Origin: Sternotherus odoratus
Lineage: Eukaryota > Chordata > Testudines > Kinosternidae
NCBI GenBank assembly: GCA_032164245.1
Contig: JAVMKO010000007.1
Location: 4,736,371-4,800,370 of the forward strand
Reading direction: 5' to 3'
DNA: 64,000 nucleotides
Shown piece by piece: positions 22,830 through 32,935 of this stretch; position 1 is the stretch's first letter; every line of letters begins with the position of its first letter. Position numbers and translations under genes: made by a program. Under the pieces are notes generated by a model. The model was given only the letters and a program-made list of their open reading frames with translations, was not told where the DNA came from and made no database searches.

Positions 22830-23697
22830 GCCAACCCCAGTCCTGATGAACTGTGGTGCTGCCGGCTGGCTTTGCCGCCTCCCACTGCGGGTGGCCAGGT
22901 AACACTGGTGGCTCCTTTTCCTGGATGGGTGGAAGGCTGTAGTTGGGGTGGAGTGGGGGGAGGCTGGCTCCTGGGGGTGGCTGCTGGTAGCCCTGAGCTG
23001 GGGGAGGGATTTGGTAGGAACCAGCAGCCTGGCTAGGTGCCTTTCTGGGGCTGCTCTGCTCCCTGGCTGGGACAGCCCTAGTCCCAGGACTCTGGCTAAG
23101 GGGATTTGGGCTGCTGCTTCTTATCTGAGAGGAGCCTGGCCAGGTCTGAAGGAGGCAGAGGCCAGCACAGTGCAGGAGCAGCGGGGGCAGGGCTCTCCAT
23201 GCGGGAATTCACACCAACAGGCTGAACTCTGCTTGACCTGCCCCACTCAGCACAGCCCAGGACCCATCCTGGGGGCACTGCCCTATAGCGCTCTCCATGC
23301 AGCCCTCCCAATCTCCCCCTCAGCTCTGATCGAGAGCGCTCTCAGCCAATCAGTGCCCCAGGTGAGATGAGGCCTCACTGTGGCTGCCAGCCTCAGCCAA
23401 TCACCATTGTGATTTAGGTGTATTCTGACTGGGCGAGGAAACCGCCACTCAAAGGAAACCTGGTCACCAGCTAACTCCTGAGTGCAGGCTGTCTCGCTTG
23501 CTGTCCGATTGGCCGAGAGCTCTGCCATTCACACTCCAAGCGGGAATGCGGGGCTAGCAAGACTGTATAAAAGCACCAGCCTCCCATGGCAGCAGGGAGA
23601 CTGCAGGGCGAGGGCGCTAGCTCAGGGAACTGTTTTTCAGGTAAATATTTGATTGCAAAACACATCTTATTTTTGTGCCTGATTGCTTGTTTGGGAG
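22830..23697 (+). promoter_or_regulatory. GC-rich promoter-like block, possibly an older LTR
   Basis: Holds several CCAAT boxes ('cagccaatca' near 23344 and 23394, and an inverted 'gattggcc' near 23508). A TATA box 'tataaaag' lies at 23566-23573. About 65 bases farther on is a 5' splice-site-like 'cag|gtaaat' near 23638-23646. The same CCAAT-plus-TATA layout appears in the LTR that follows, so this may be an older LTR or its leader. A host promoter is possible but nothing downstream looks like an exon. Confidence 0.4.
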
Positions 23698-24475
23698 TGT
23701 AGTGGGGCGGCTGCCCCACCCCATCAGTAATTGGGCTAGTGCAGGCCAGAGTGGCTGCACATGCAGCCAGCCAATCAGGAAGGGCCTGTGGGGAGCCAAT
23801 CAGGGCCAAGCAAGAGACGGCCAATCAGGGCTAGGCTAGGTCCTATATAAAGGCTGCCTAGTGAAGAAGCAGACAGTCTCTCCCTGACCATTGAGGGAGA
23901 AGGACTGTCCCCTGAGGTAAGGAGACAGGCACCTTGGGGAGAGCAGTGCTGGGCAGGCTCTGGGGAGCAGAGGAGAAGTGCCAGACTGATTAGAAAGGCC
24001 AAGAAGGTGCAGGGGGCGAAAGGGGAAGTGGGCCAGGGAAGATAGTCAGGCAAGGGGAGAGAAGGAGGGCAGAGAGGCTGCTGCTGGGTCGGGACCCAGA
24101 GTAGCAGGTGGGCCTGGCTTCCTTTCCCCTTGTACTACACCTGGCTGTGGAGGAGTGGCTGAGACAGACTGCAACTGGCCCTTGAGCAAAGGGGCTACAC
24201 TTTGGGGTTGTGTTTGGCCACTGCAGCAGGAGTGAGATCAAGGACTGTTGTTACCTCCCTTTCCCCAGAAGGGGGTGAGACTGGTCTAGGGGGCACTGCC
24301 GGAAGGCAGTGTACTGAAGCAGATGCCGCAGAGCGGGGAGCATCGCAGGTCCGGAAACCAGCCGAGCAGAAGATAGATGAAATGCCACCAGCAGAGGGCG
24401 CTCCATGGCTGACAGAGCTAATTCCCAGACTAATCAGAGGGAGGCGCCGCGGTGGTGAGTCCCTACCCCGTCACA
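23698..24475 (+). mobile_element. Solo LTR of an LTR retroelement
   Basis: Begins 'tgtagtggggcgg', ends 'ccccgtcaca' (TG...CA) and is flanked by a perfect 5-bp duplication 'gggag' at 23693-23697 and 24476-24480. Length 778 bp. U3 promoter features: three 'gccaatcag' boxes at 23770, 23795 and 23820, evenly spaced at 25 bp, then a TATA box 'tatataaag' at 23844-23852. The 3' part carries a CTCF-type motif at 24388-24402. No internal viral genes remain, so it is most likely the product of LTR-LTR recombination. Confidence 0.92.
24388..24402 (+). promoter_or_regulatory. CTCF-type motif inside the LTR
   Basis: 'ccagcagagggcgct', preceded by 'cca', matches the CTCF core consensus CCASYAGRKGGCRS at all positions and is close to the strongest known form. 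Its location in the 3' part of a mobile LTR means the family could have spread such sites. Occupancy cannot be judged from sequence. Confidence 0.6.
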
Positions 24476-24524
24476 GGGAGTCAGGAGATGGCCTCTTAAC
24501 TTGCCATGCATTTCTCCCTTGATT

Positions 24525-24625
24525 AGACCCTCAGCCCCAGCCCAGAGCCTGCACCCCAATCTCCTGCCCCAAACCAGGGCCTGCATCCCAGACCTCCTCT
24601 CCCCCCACCCAAACGCCTCCCCAGC
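24525..24625. repeat. C-rich degenerate minisatellite
   Basis: Loose repeats of a 'cccagcccagagcctgcacc' type. Low complexity; the short frames across it are not meaningful. Confidence 0.5.
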
Positions 24626-26158
24626 CTTAGGCAAGTTGGAGGCGGAGTTTGGGGGGGCGGGTTCTAGGCACCACCAAAATTTCTATGAACCCGCCACCCC
24701 TGCCGGTATCTGGGTTTTAAGCCCTGTTATGCCTGCAACAGGCCTAAGCCTGTGAGTGACCCCCACAGCAGCTGCCTGAAGTGCTTGGGGGAGATCACAC
24801 AGGAAAGACAAGTGTCCGAGAACACAGGAGTGTGATACTCATTTGAGGGCCCTTCTCATGGAGGCTGCGCTCCGACCGGCACCGGACTGCAGCCTCGGTA
24901 GGACTGTAGGCCCAGCACCTCAGCCTCGGTTTGTAGTGAACCCCTGGCACCGGGCTCAGTTTGGTACCGGCCCGCTACCCCTCGCCAGTGCCCAAGAAGC
25001 AGTCAAAAAAGTGAGACTCCCTGGCACCAAGCAAAAAGGGTCAAGGGACATCAGACAAAGGACCTAGTTCATTCCACCTGCCCACCCCAGAGCCACATGG
25101 GGGTTTCTCTCCGATTGGATCCACTAGTCCCTCCCCAGGGTTCCACTGCTGACTCCCGGGAGAGGCACGGGATCCAAACTTACTGCTGTGCGAATATGCG
25201 TGTGTAGGTTGTTGAAATTTGTCATATTGGTATTGTCAGTTGTTGTATGACTTTTTATAAATGTTATTAATAACATTAATTGGATATTCTAAAGGTGGAA
25301 TAAAATGTAGTAGATTTTGATATGAAGGAATGAAGGAAGGAAGTGCATGTGAGTAACAAGGGTGTAATTTTTTAAAGTATTTTCAAAGTTTATAATAAGC
25401 GATGCAACAGTGGGTGGGGAGAGGGGGGGGTGGGACAAGGTCGAAGTTTTGCCTAGGGCTGGCAGACGTTTGTAGTGTTTGAGGACATTTTTCCAAGCAG
25501 CTCTGGATCATTCGGTGAGAGCTCTGAAATCCTTACTGATGTTGGGGCATGCTGTGATCCTAGTCAGCTCTGCAGCTAGGCAATGCACGACATGGGCAGG
25601 TTCCTACACAGGGAGGTACATGACCCCACAAAGTCTCATAACATCAGAGACCCGTTCGCTTCCTTTATGCTGAGGAGGGGGTAAAATATATTTAAAAGGA
25701 GACCATTATGCAGCCTTACATTGATTTAGCTTTGACCACAAATGGGTGCAGTCGATGGGCTACCAGGTGGATTTCAAGGACTCATAAGAGAAAGGGGATT
25801 TTCCCCAAAAGCTGCAGCTAAACACAAACTGTGCTCAACTGCTGTTAACACAGAATACAAAGGATATTATAAACCCCCTTCCGTGAGCTTCTAGGCAATG
25901 GCCCTGCATAGATTAAGGTGTTGAAAACCAAGGAGCTTGTCATAATAGTTTGTAATACATTCAAGAATGATCAAGTACGGTAGCATGTGCTTTGAAGGTG
26001 TGTGTATGGCAAATTGCTCAGCCCACAATGGCTGTCTGGGGAGAGGTTTCGTATTATAGTTACCAACATGACGGTGAATAGGTAGCAGTCCATCCCCATA
26101 ACACAACTATGGACCTGTTTAGTGACAGCTCATCCAAGAGGTGAGGAGGGAGGAAACG
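24626..26158. other. No recognisable gene or repeat
   Basis: Short frames only. A G run lies near 25421-25433. No domain or named repeat. Confidence 0.3.
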
Positions 26159-26172
26159 GTTTCCATGGAAAC
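26159..26172. promoter_or_regulatory. Palindromic X-box (RFX-type) motif 1
   Basis: 'gtttccatggaaac' is a perfect 14-bp palindrome that equals the symmetric RFX X-box GTTNCCATGGNAAC. It is followed by 'atgaagccat'. Together with copy 2 it forms a direct repeat of about 24 bp with three mismatches. Confidence 0.55.
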
Positions 26173-26266
26173 ATGAAGCCATGGCTTTGAGGTGCAGCAT
26201 GTTAATGCTGCTCCATCTCTGCTGAAAAGGATGTGAGGCCGCCGCGATTCGCGTCGGGGCTGCTCT

Positions 26267-26280
26267 GTTTCCATGGAAAC
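26267..26280. promoter_or_regulatory. Palindromic X-box (RFX-type) motif 2
   Basis: Second identical copy, 108 bp downstream of the first, followed by 'atggagacat'. A CpG-rich stretch 'gccgccgcgattcgcgtcgg' lies just upstream. Two full symmetric X-boxes so close together are unlikely by chance, but a repeat origin has not been excluded. Confidence 0.55.
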
Positions 26281-26401
26281 ATGGAGACATCACTGTGCAG
26301 TGTGTGACGTAGTCCTCTCCATTGAAGGAGTTGAGAAGTCACATCAGCTGTGGCCTGGAGGGGTGGCTGCGCTCCCTGGCTTGAAGTGGTTTCCATTATA
26401 T

Positions 26402-26472
26402 AAAGGGTTTACAGTTTGGTTTGATGGTTCTCAGCCCCTGCCCCCCCACTATAAAATTGTTCCAGCACCCAG
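26402..26472. repeat. Dispersed repeat, copy 2
   Basis: Colinear with 4812-4868: 'ggtttacagtttggtttgat', 'ggttctcagcccc', 'cccactataaaattgttcca'. Class unknown. Confidence 0.6.
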
Positions 26473-28349
26473 GCGTGGAACTGCTTCTCACCCTGGCTGA
26501 GGGTGACCGCTCCGGGTCGCAGCTCTGTGATAGCCTGGCTGGGGAGACGGCCGTGGTGGTGGCTTTGCTCCCTGTCTGGGCCCGGCTGCTGGAGACAGGC
26601 TGAGCAGCCGGAAACGTGCCAGGGGTAGATGGGGGCTTGAGCTGGCTTCAGCCCCTGTCCCTGGCAGCCAGGCCTAGACAGGAAGCGATGGGGGCCACAG
26701 AAGTTCCTCAGGTAAACAGTGTTAAGGGCCCATTCGTGTCATGAGGAGTCTCTGTTGGCTTAAGTGGATTTTGGATCAGAACCGCAGTGTTTATGTAACA
26801 CATCTGAAACAGCTGGGACCTCGAGCTTATTTGGCTGAGTGAACACGCTCACTTCCTCTTGAATCATGGGCAGAAATTGGGATATGGAAGCATGCTCTCT
26901 ATTTTGTTGGATCAAATGCAATGTATTTCAGTCGTAAATCCCACAACTGTTGTCTGGCATTAGCACAGCCTTGTTCTGGCGCTGGCAGACCGCTAGGAAT
27001 CCGTTCCTCTTGCAACACTTAAAATTTGATCTTTGACTCCTGAGGATTCACAGGCTGCAAAAATAGCCATGGGGAGTTTAGAATCGGCTTTTTCTTTTTT
27101 CTTCCCTGACATTCATGCAGCTGCAATGTAGGTAACTGGCGCCCAGGCATCTTTCCAGCCAAGGAGATCCACAAGCCATTGTGCAAAGGGGAAAAAACTA
27201 TCAGCCTCTGCTCTCCATACTCCAGGACAGAACAGGTCCACGTGGGCTCATTGTTCTAGCTTGATCAAGCTCCATTTGAATTGTGTTACTTTTACCATCT
27301 TCGTATCACCAAAGAGAACCTTCCGGAAAGAAGGAACCTGGAATGTGATGTTAACATGCTAGACTTGATCCAGTCTGGTTGATCTGGGATCTGTCACCCA
27401 ATGCCAGATGTTAAGCTGTGATGTGGTGCAAGGGTCTTTCCCACTGGTTCCTGCTGCTTCAAGCTAGAAAACCATAGATGAATGTGGCAATTAACTTGTC
27501 TGTTATGCACCTCCCCCACAGTTAAAAATATACCACTGCATTTCCAAGAATACAATCTAGTAACATGATGCAGGGGTCAAATCAAGGATTGCCGGGGGAG
27601 GGAGGGAAGAAACAACTTTGAGCACTCCCCAACATCCACTAAAAGCCTCTCGGAGGATGGAGTTTGCCACTCAGAGCTAATAACACCAGTTACAATGCTG
27701 CACAAACAAAGGTTTATTTCCAAACACCGAATAAAACAGGATTCAGGAAGGAAGGAAAGCCCAATAACATAACACATGCTGATGGAGAGGAATCAAAACT
27801 CATTTGAGGAGGTAGTCAGTCTTAGGTTTCAGCAAAGTGCTTTAATTTAATGATTACATCAATAAAATGGTGGATGAAACCAGATCCAGTCTCATCTGCA
27901 GGGAACTTTTCAACTCTGTCTCCCTGTAGACTACTTCTACTTCCTGTTAGATACTCACAGCATCCACAAGATGGCGCTATGTTACACAAACACACAATGA
28001 TGGTTAATGATACTGTGTGCAAGACCACAATTCTGTGTCATTTTATGGCTTTTAGAATGATGGATCCAGTAGAGACCAGAACCAAGGAGAAAATGCCCAA
28101 ATTTTCTTTATTTAACCCAATGAACAAAGGAAGAGAATTCAGACTCAAGTGACCCCCACTATTCCATCGTTGAATGAAACACATGTGGGCTTTTCCTACA
28201 AGAGGAAAATTAGTACCTGTTTTTCGGGCATGGTGCAGCTACATCAGAGGTACCAAAGATGTAAGCAGATATGTAGACGGGGCTCAGATAGATTGAGCAG
28301 GTAGTGCCCTAAAACACTGCCACACACACCACCATCTTCCCTGTCTTTA
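26473..28349. other. No recognisable gene or repeat
   Basis: No frame or repeat that I can name, apart from one CTCF-like motif near 27964. A frame of 100 codons at 27850-28152 has no domain. Confidence 0.3.
27964..27977 (+). promoter_or_regulatory. Weak CTCF-like motif
   Basis: 'ccacaagatggcgc' matches the CTCF core except for an A at the fifth position. Confidence 0.3.
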
Positions 28350-28424
28350 CATTGAGGCCCTCTCCGAGGTCTGAACCTTCTTCCTCTACCACCTCATTAG
28401 GATCCAAACTCCGCACCTCTCTCT

Positions 28425-28958
28425 CTCTCCCCCCCCCCCCCCAACACCAAGAGTACACTGGTCTCCTGTCTCAGTTGTTGGAATTTCCTCTTCTGCGGTG
28501 GCTTCACCCACATGGTGATGCAAAACCCAGCTGGAAAATTCCTATCCTGCCGACCCTGTCAGTCCTCAATTTTAACCCCTTGGCTGGCCTCCCATTCTCC
28601 ATTGCATCAAGTTAAAGGCTCTGTACAGCTCTGCCCTGTCCTCTCTATGATCTCTTTTTGCATTATCCACCTAATCTGCACCACTAATGACATCACACTC
28701 AATACTCTTTTTCACACGGCTTTCTCCAGGTTCCCTTCCAAGTTGCCCCTTATGACTGGAACGATCTCCCCAAGCTAGGCTGCAAACTCAACATCCTCTC
28801 CACGTTCAAGTCCCTGCTCATGACCCACCTTCTCCATGAACCTACAAGAAGTTAGCCAGTTAAGCCGTCCGCTCACAGCTCCACCATGCCGCACGCGAAT
28901 AACCTCCTGATCTTACTGCTATTGCTGGGTCCGTCAATTGTGATACAATTGTGATAGC
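28425..28958 (+). pseudogene. L2-like LINE 3' remnant
   Basis: The order 'aaggctctgtacagctctgc', 'tggaacgatctccccaagct', 'acgttcaagtccctgctcat' and 'acccaccttctccatgaa' follows the 3' coding end of L2-type LINEs. There the C-terminus of the reverse transcriptase ORF encodes a 'WN.LP' patch and then an 'FKS.LKTHL' patch. The frame is broken. The short duplicated 'caattgtgata' at about 28935-28956 sits where L2 elements carry a small 3' repeat. A C run at about 28430-28442 interrupts the start. Confidence 0.6.
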
Positions 28959-28959
28959 T

Positions 28960-29635
28960 GGCCATGGACAACTCTAGGCTCCTCAGTGGGGTTGACCAGG
29001 ATTCGTTAACATTTTCAAAGAGGACAGTTCTGGAGTGTGGCAAAGAAGCTAGACACTGAATCAGAACATCCCAACGTGTTCAGCGGCAGGATCTCAGCCA
29101 GTTCTTGGGAGTTGATGGCATTTCAGGAAAACTTCCCTTTGGTCTGTAATTTCTCCAGGGCCATCTCAGCCTAAGGGTGAGGGAGTTTGGGTAGTTGGTA
29201 CAATCCGATTTGTATTCAGGTTATCGAATTCAAGTTATTCAAGCATGACAAAAATAATAAATCAGTCATTAGTATTTACTCTGAGATAGCGTAAACCCAA
29301 CTGTTTCAATCCCCCTCGTGTTGTTACGCAGGTCGTCACCAACAAGAGCCTTTGGTATTTGTAAACCTGTTTCCAGCACAAAGTGAAAAAAATCTTTGAA
29401 GCTGCCCCAAAACCATGCAGTGCAAGTCCTCTGGCTCCACGTGGAGTAGAGCAGCCAGTCTTACGTTCACAAAATAGAAGAAGCTGGAATGAATGGGCAG
29501 CCGCAAAGGACAAGACACTGGACCCTCCTGTTGTAGATCAGGCCAAAAGCAAGCCTGTTTGCTGACACGTAGAACAAGTCCTCCGCAAGTACGACAGCAG
29601 CCGCAGTGGTGGAACATTCAGAAAGAAGGACGTGG
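28960..29635. other. No recognisable gene or repeat
   Basis: Overlapping frames on both strands at 29262-29617 have no domain and oppose each other. Confidence 0.3.
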
Positions 29636-29725
29636 ATTTTCAAAACTGGTGGCCCTAAAGTTAGGCTCCTAAGTCCATGTTTAGGGACCTAGTTAAGGTG
29701 GCCTGATTTTCAAAACAGCCGAGCA
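29636..29725. repeat. Palindromic MITE-like repeat
   Basis: 'gattttcaaaactggtggcc' at the left faces 'ggcctgattttcaaaacagc' near the right. The centre holds 'gttaggctcctaagtcc'. Same family theme as 404-500. Confidence 0.5.
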
Positions 29726-29917
29726 TCCAGTGGCTCCCAGCAAGGCAGCTGGTGGTTCAGGAGGAGTACAGTCAGGGCTGCCAATGAGCAATAAAACCAG
29801 AGTCCCTCCCTTATGGGGAAGGAGAGAACTCCTCTGCAGATACATCATTGTCATGGATATTTCTAGAATTGGGACATGCCAGCAGGGGACAGTCTATAAT
29901 GTAAAAGTAAAACAATA

Positions 29918-29931
29918 CTGCCCCCTGGTGA
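29918..29931 (-). promoter_or_regulatory. CTCF-like motif, minus strand
   Basis: The reverse complement reads 'tcaccagggggcag', differing from the CTCF core only in the first base. Confidence 0.4.
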
Positions 29932-30139
29932 CAAAGAGAAAAAAGTATAAGTCTAAGGTAAAGATAACTTTCCAATGAAGTGGGTATTAGCTCACAAGAG
30001 CTTATGCTTCAATACTTTAGTCCAGGCGGTGGCGGCCCCACGCTGAAGTGCCTGGGGGCGGGGGCAGAAGACGCGCGTGAGCCGCCAGGCGGGGGCGGAT
30101 CCGCGCTGAAGGTAGGGGCCAGGAAGCGCCTGGGGGAGC

Positions 30140-30470
30140 CGACGGTCAAGGGGGGGGGGAGGCTGGGCTGGGGGGCAGGCAAGGTGGCGGTGGGGGGGGA
30201 GGCTGAGCTGGGGGGCAGGCGAGGGGACGGTGGGGGGGAGGCTGGGCTGGGGGCAGGAAAGGGGACAGGAGACTAGGCTGGATGGGGTGGGCGAGGTGTG
30301 GGTGCGGGAGGGAAGGAGGTTTGGTGGGGGGGAGGCTGGGCTAGGCGGGTCAGGCATGGGGGGCAGGCGGCTGGGTTGGGAGTGGGGGGGGGAGGAGGTT
30401 AGGTTTGGTGGGATGGGCCAGGCAGGGGTGGGGGAGGGAAGGCGGTTAGATGGGGGGAGGCTGGGCGGGG
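30140..30470. repeat. G-rich minisatellite with quadruplex potential
   Basis: Loose tandem units of the form 'gggggaggctgggctggggg' with many runs of three or more G on the plus strand. Compatible with G-quadruplex formation. The proline-rich minus-strand frame (192 codons at 29992-30570) is only the complement of this repeat. Confidence 0.8.
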
Positions 30471-30498
30471 GTAAAGGAAGATCACCCCCTACACCCAA

Positions 30499-30664
30499 GC
30501 TGACAGCGGGAGCTGACTGGGGCAGGCGGCAGGACCCTGGCTGGCAAGGGGCCAGTGGGGGAAACCCCAAAGCAGTGCAGGGCTAAGCACTCCGCCTGCC
30601 ACTGCTTTGGGGTTTCCCCCGCTGGCCCCTTGCCAGCTGGGGGTCTCAGCTCCCGTTGCCAGCC
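30499..30664. repeat. Large inverted repeat
   Basis: The left arm (about 30499-30577) and right arm (30600-30664) are inverted copies with a loop of about 22 bases. The inner ~40 bp, including 'gggggaaaccccaaagcagt' and its inverse, are nearly perfect. Confidence 0.85.
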
Positions 30665-30838
30665 TGGGCTTCCTCGGGGGGGAGGGGGAGCGGCCCGCGA
30701 ATGAGATTATAAATGTGCAAATGGCCCTCGACAAAAAAAAGGTTCCCCACCCCTGCTTTAGTTAGTCTTTAAGGTGCCACGGGACTCTTTGTTACCTCTG
30801 CTATTTCAGACTAACACGGCTACCTCTCTGATTCTTAT

Positions 30839-31548
30839 CCCTCTTAGTATTCTTCCCTCCCCGCCCCATCCCCATTTAGAGTGAATTATGTCAGTGCCAC
30901 AAAGGAATGAAAGAATGAGAAGAGAGGGATGGAGGATCACAGATCTCACTCAGGAGCCCTCCAGTACCTACCCCCACACATGGCATTTAACCCTGCTGAG
31001 CACCAACTAATTTCCCTCCTCCTAACACACACAACAATAAAGGGACTGCCGTGTTAGTGACAGTGCTAACCTGGTGATTCTTCTGCAACAGTTTTCACAA
31101 GGCAGCTTCCTCAAAAGATTTCTTCACGAGTCAGTGAGATCGGAGGGGTCCCAAGGATAAAATACTTCCCAGGATGAAATCCAGGAATTCCACACACCTC
31201 CCAACTAGATCACTCAAGCCTTCTGTAACACACGACAGTCTGTGGCAAGGACCCAACCTAGAGTCTTCCACATAAAAAATACAGCCCTCTACCACTTGAG
31301 CTAAAAGAGAATTGCTTTGCCTTGGGCCTGGCACATGATAAATATCTTCTCCCATCACTCCAGACCCAAATCAGTCAGGTCTGAGCAGATAAATCAGTCA
31401 AACAAGCACTTGGGCAGCTTGTCAGTGCCCACCAACTTGGAAGATCCTTTGCTTCCGAAATGCCTGAGTGGCCCTAATACGGCATGAGATTTCAATAGTA
31501 CAACACCCAGAGTTGGCCACTGTTGTAGGAGAGAGTCAACTGGTTACA
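30839..31548. other. No recognisable gene or repeat
   Basis: No domain-bearing frame and no repeat I recognise. Confidence 0.3.
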
Positions 31549-32226
31549 TAATTTCAGAGGGTTAGCCGTGTTAGTCTGTATCAGCAAAAACAACAAGAGT
31601 TGTCCTTGTGGCACCTTAGAGACTAACAAATTTATTTATTTGATTTGATTTATTAATTAATGTATTTCAATTTTTTCAATTTAATTTATTTATTAATTTA
31701 TTTTAGTTTAACAAAATTATTTCTAGTTGTCGTGGGCTAGAAACCACTTCGTCGGATGCTTGGAGTGGAAAATACAGAAGCAGGTATAAATACATGAAAG
31801 GATGTGAGTGGCCTTACCAAGCGTGAGGTCAGTCTAGTGAGATAATTCAATGGCCAGCAGACTACCAAAATAATTTTTGAAGTGGGTAATGAAAGTGGCC
31901 CATTTCAGACGGTTGACAAGAAGGTGTGAGTAACCGTAGGGGGAAATTAGTATTGGGGAAATTAGGTTTAGGTTTTGTAATGACCCAACCACTCCCAGTC
32001 TTTATTCAGGCCTAATCTGATGGTGTCCAGTTTGCAAATTAATTCCAGTTCTACAGTTTCGCGTTTCCACCAAGATTTCAACAATTTCCGCCTCGCCATC
32101 AACCCCAGCCTGGACCAGTCCACACAAGAGGTCCACTTCCTACACACTACAGTGCTAATAAGCGAAAGCCCACAAAAGCTTATGCTGAAATACATTTGCT
32201 AGTCTCTGAGGTGCCACAAGGACTCC
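31549..32226. mobile_element. Rearranged Penelope-like element with opposed fragments
   Basis: Left part, minus orientation: tail 'cagagggttagccgtgttag', then 'tgtggcaccttagagactaa', an AT-rich insertion (31628-31725), the hairpin segment at about 31732-31756, and an untranslated stretch. It ends with a minus-strand coding end at about 31975-32063. There the residues LICKLDTIRLGLNKDWEWL closely match LICKFDTISSGLNKDYEWL in the PLE at 58307. Right part, plus orientation: an RT-domain piece encoding NPSLDQSTQEVHFLHTTV (about 32104-32157), then the tail again from about 32166. The junction is near 32063. Not functional. Confidence 0.8.
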
Positions 32227-32690
32227 ACTCCAAGAGATGCTTCCCCTCAAGTCGGGAGGAGCAATTGGATCATGACAGATGGGGTGAGCTTCATGCACTT
32301 CAGTTAGGAATTTAAGTTTTGTTGGGGACCTTGACATTCACAGCCCCCAAACCAAAACCATCGGTGCACATGAATATGAATCATTCTGACATGAGGAAAT
32401 GGGCTTCCTATGAATCTAGGGCCGGATCCACTGAAGTCTATGGGAGCTGCACCCAGGCTTCGACAGGCAGGGTGAATGAACCTTTTGTGGGCCCCGATGG
32501 AGGCAGTGGAGCATGGCATGGTGAGGTCAGTCCCCGGAGCGAGGGGCCAGCCAGGGGCTATGGAGCCTGGCATTGCAGGGGTAGCCCTGCTCCGTCCAAT
32601 GCGAGGGCACTATTTACAAACCGGCCATTGCCAGATTCACCGTCACGCCACACAGCCTTCCACCCCCGCCTGATACCCCCCTGACTCTCC
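32227..32690. other. No recognisable gene or repeat
   Basis: Opposed frames of 65-121 codons without domains. Confidence 0.3.
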
Positions 32691-32935
32691 TTGGTCAGAG
32701 CCCCCCCTGGATCCGCTATACCCAGTGCCCCCCCCCACACACACAAATGCATAGCGCCCTGCACAACACCACACCTGCCCACAGCCCCACCACAACTGCC
32801 CAGATCCCCCCCAGAGCCTCCACTCCCTGGTGCCCCAACACACACAGATCTTCCCTGCCCTTCAGCCTCCCCCCCCCGCCCCCCGACTCCGCACAGACCC
32901 CCTCCCCCACTCCCTGCCTCCCGGCCGCACTCACT
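32691..32935. repeat. C-rich low-complexity tract
   Basis: Runs of C with interspersed CACA, such as 'ccccccacacacacaaatgc'. Frames here (up to 142 codons on minus) are compositional artefacts. Confidence 0.7.

Larger units (their letters stand above)
30023..30755. mobile_element. hAT-like element with G-rich core
   Basis: Inserted in the PLE tail. The right end reads 'ggttccccacccctg', whose complement 'caggggtggggaacc' is a hAT-type terminus. The left end 'caggcggtggcggcc' is a degraded partner. The 8-bp flanks are 'ctttagtc' (30015-30022) and 'ctttagtt' (30756-30763), one mismatch. No transposase is readable; the interior is a G-rich minisatellite and a large inverted repeat. Confidence 0.7.
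29971..30838 (+). mobile_element. PLE tail split by a hAT-like insertion
   Basis: The left piece (29971-30022) carries 'gaagtgggtattagctcaca' and 'gcttatgcttcaatacttta'. The right piece (30756-30838) resumes with 'ctttagttagtctttaaggt', 'gggactctttgttacc' and 'cagactaacacggctacc'. Joined, they give the ordinary order of the PLE tail seen at 37979 and 58113. The gap is filled by the element at 30023-30755. Confidence 0.8.

Noticed and set aside
22830..23690. Host gene promoter and first exon
   Set aside because: The layout is suggestive, but the adjacent LTR shares it and no downstream exon is seen; kept only as a low-confidence regulatory block.
29992..30570. Long proline-rich minus-strand frame (192 codons)
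   Set aside because: It is the exact complement of a G-rich minisatellite; composition explains the open frame and no domain is present.
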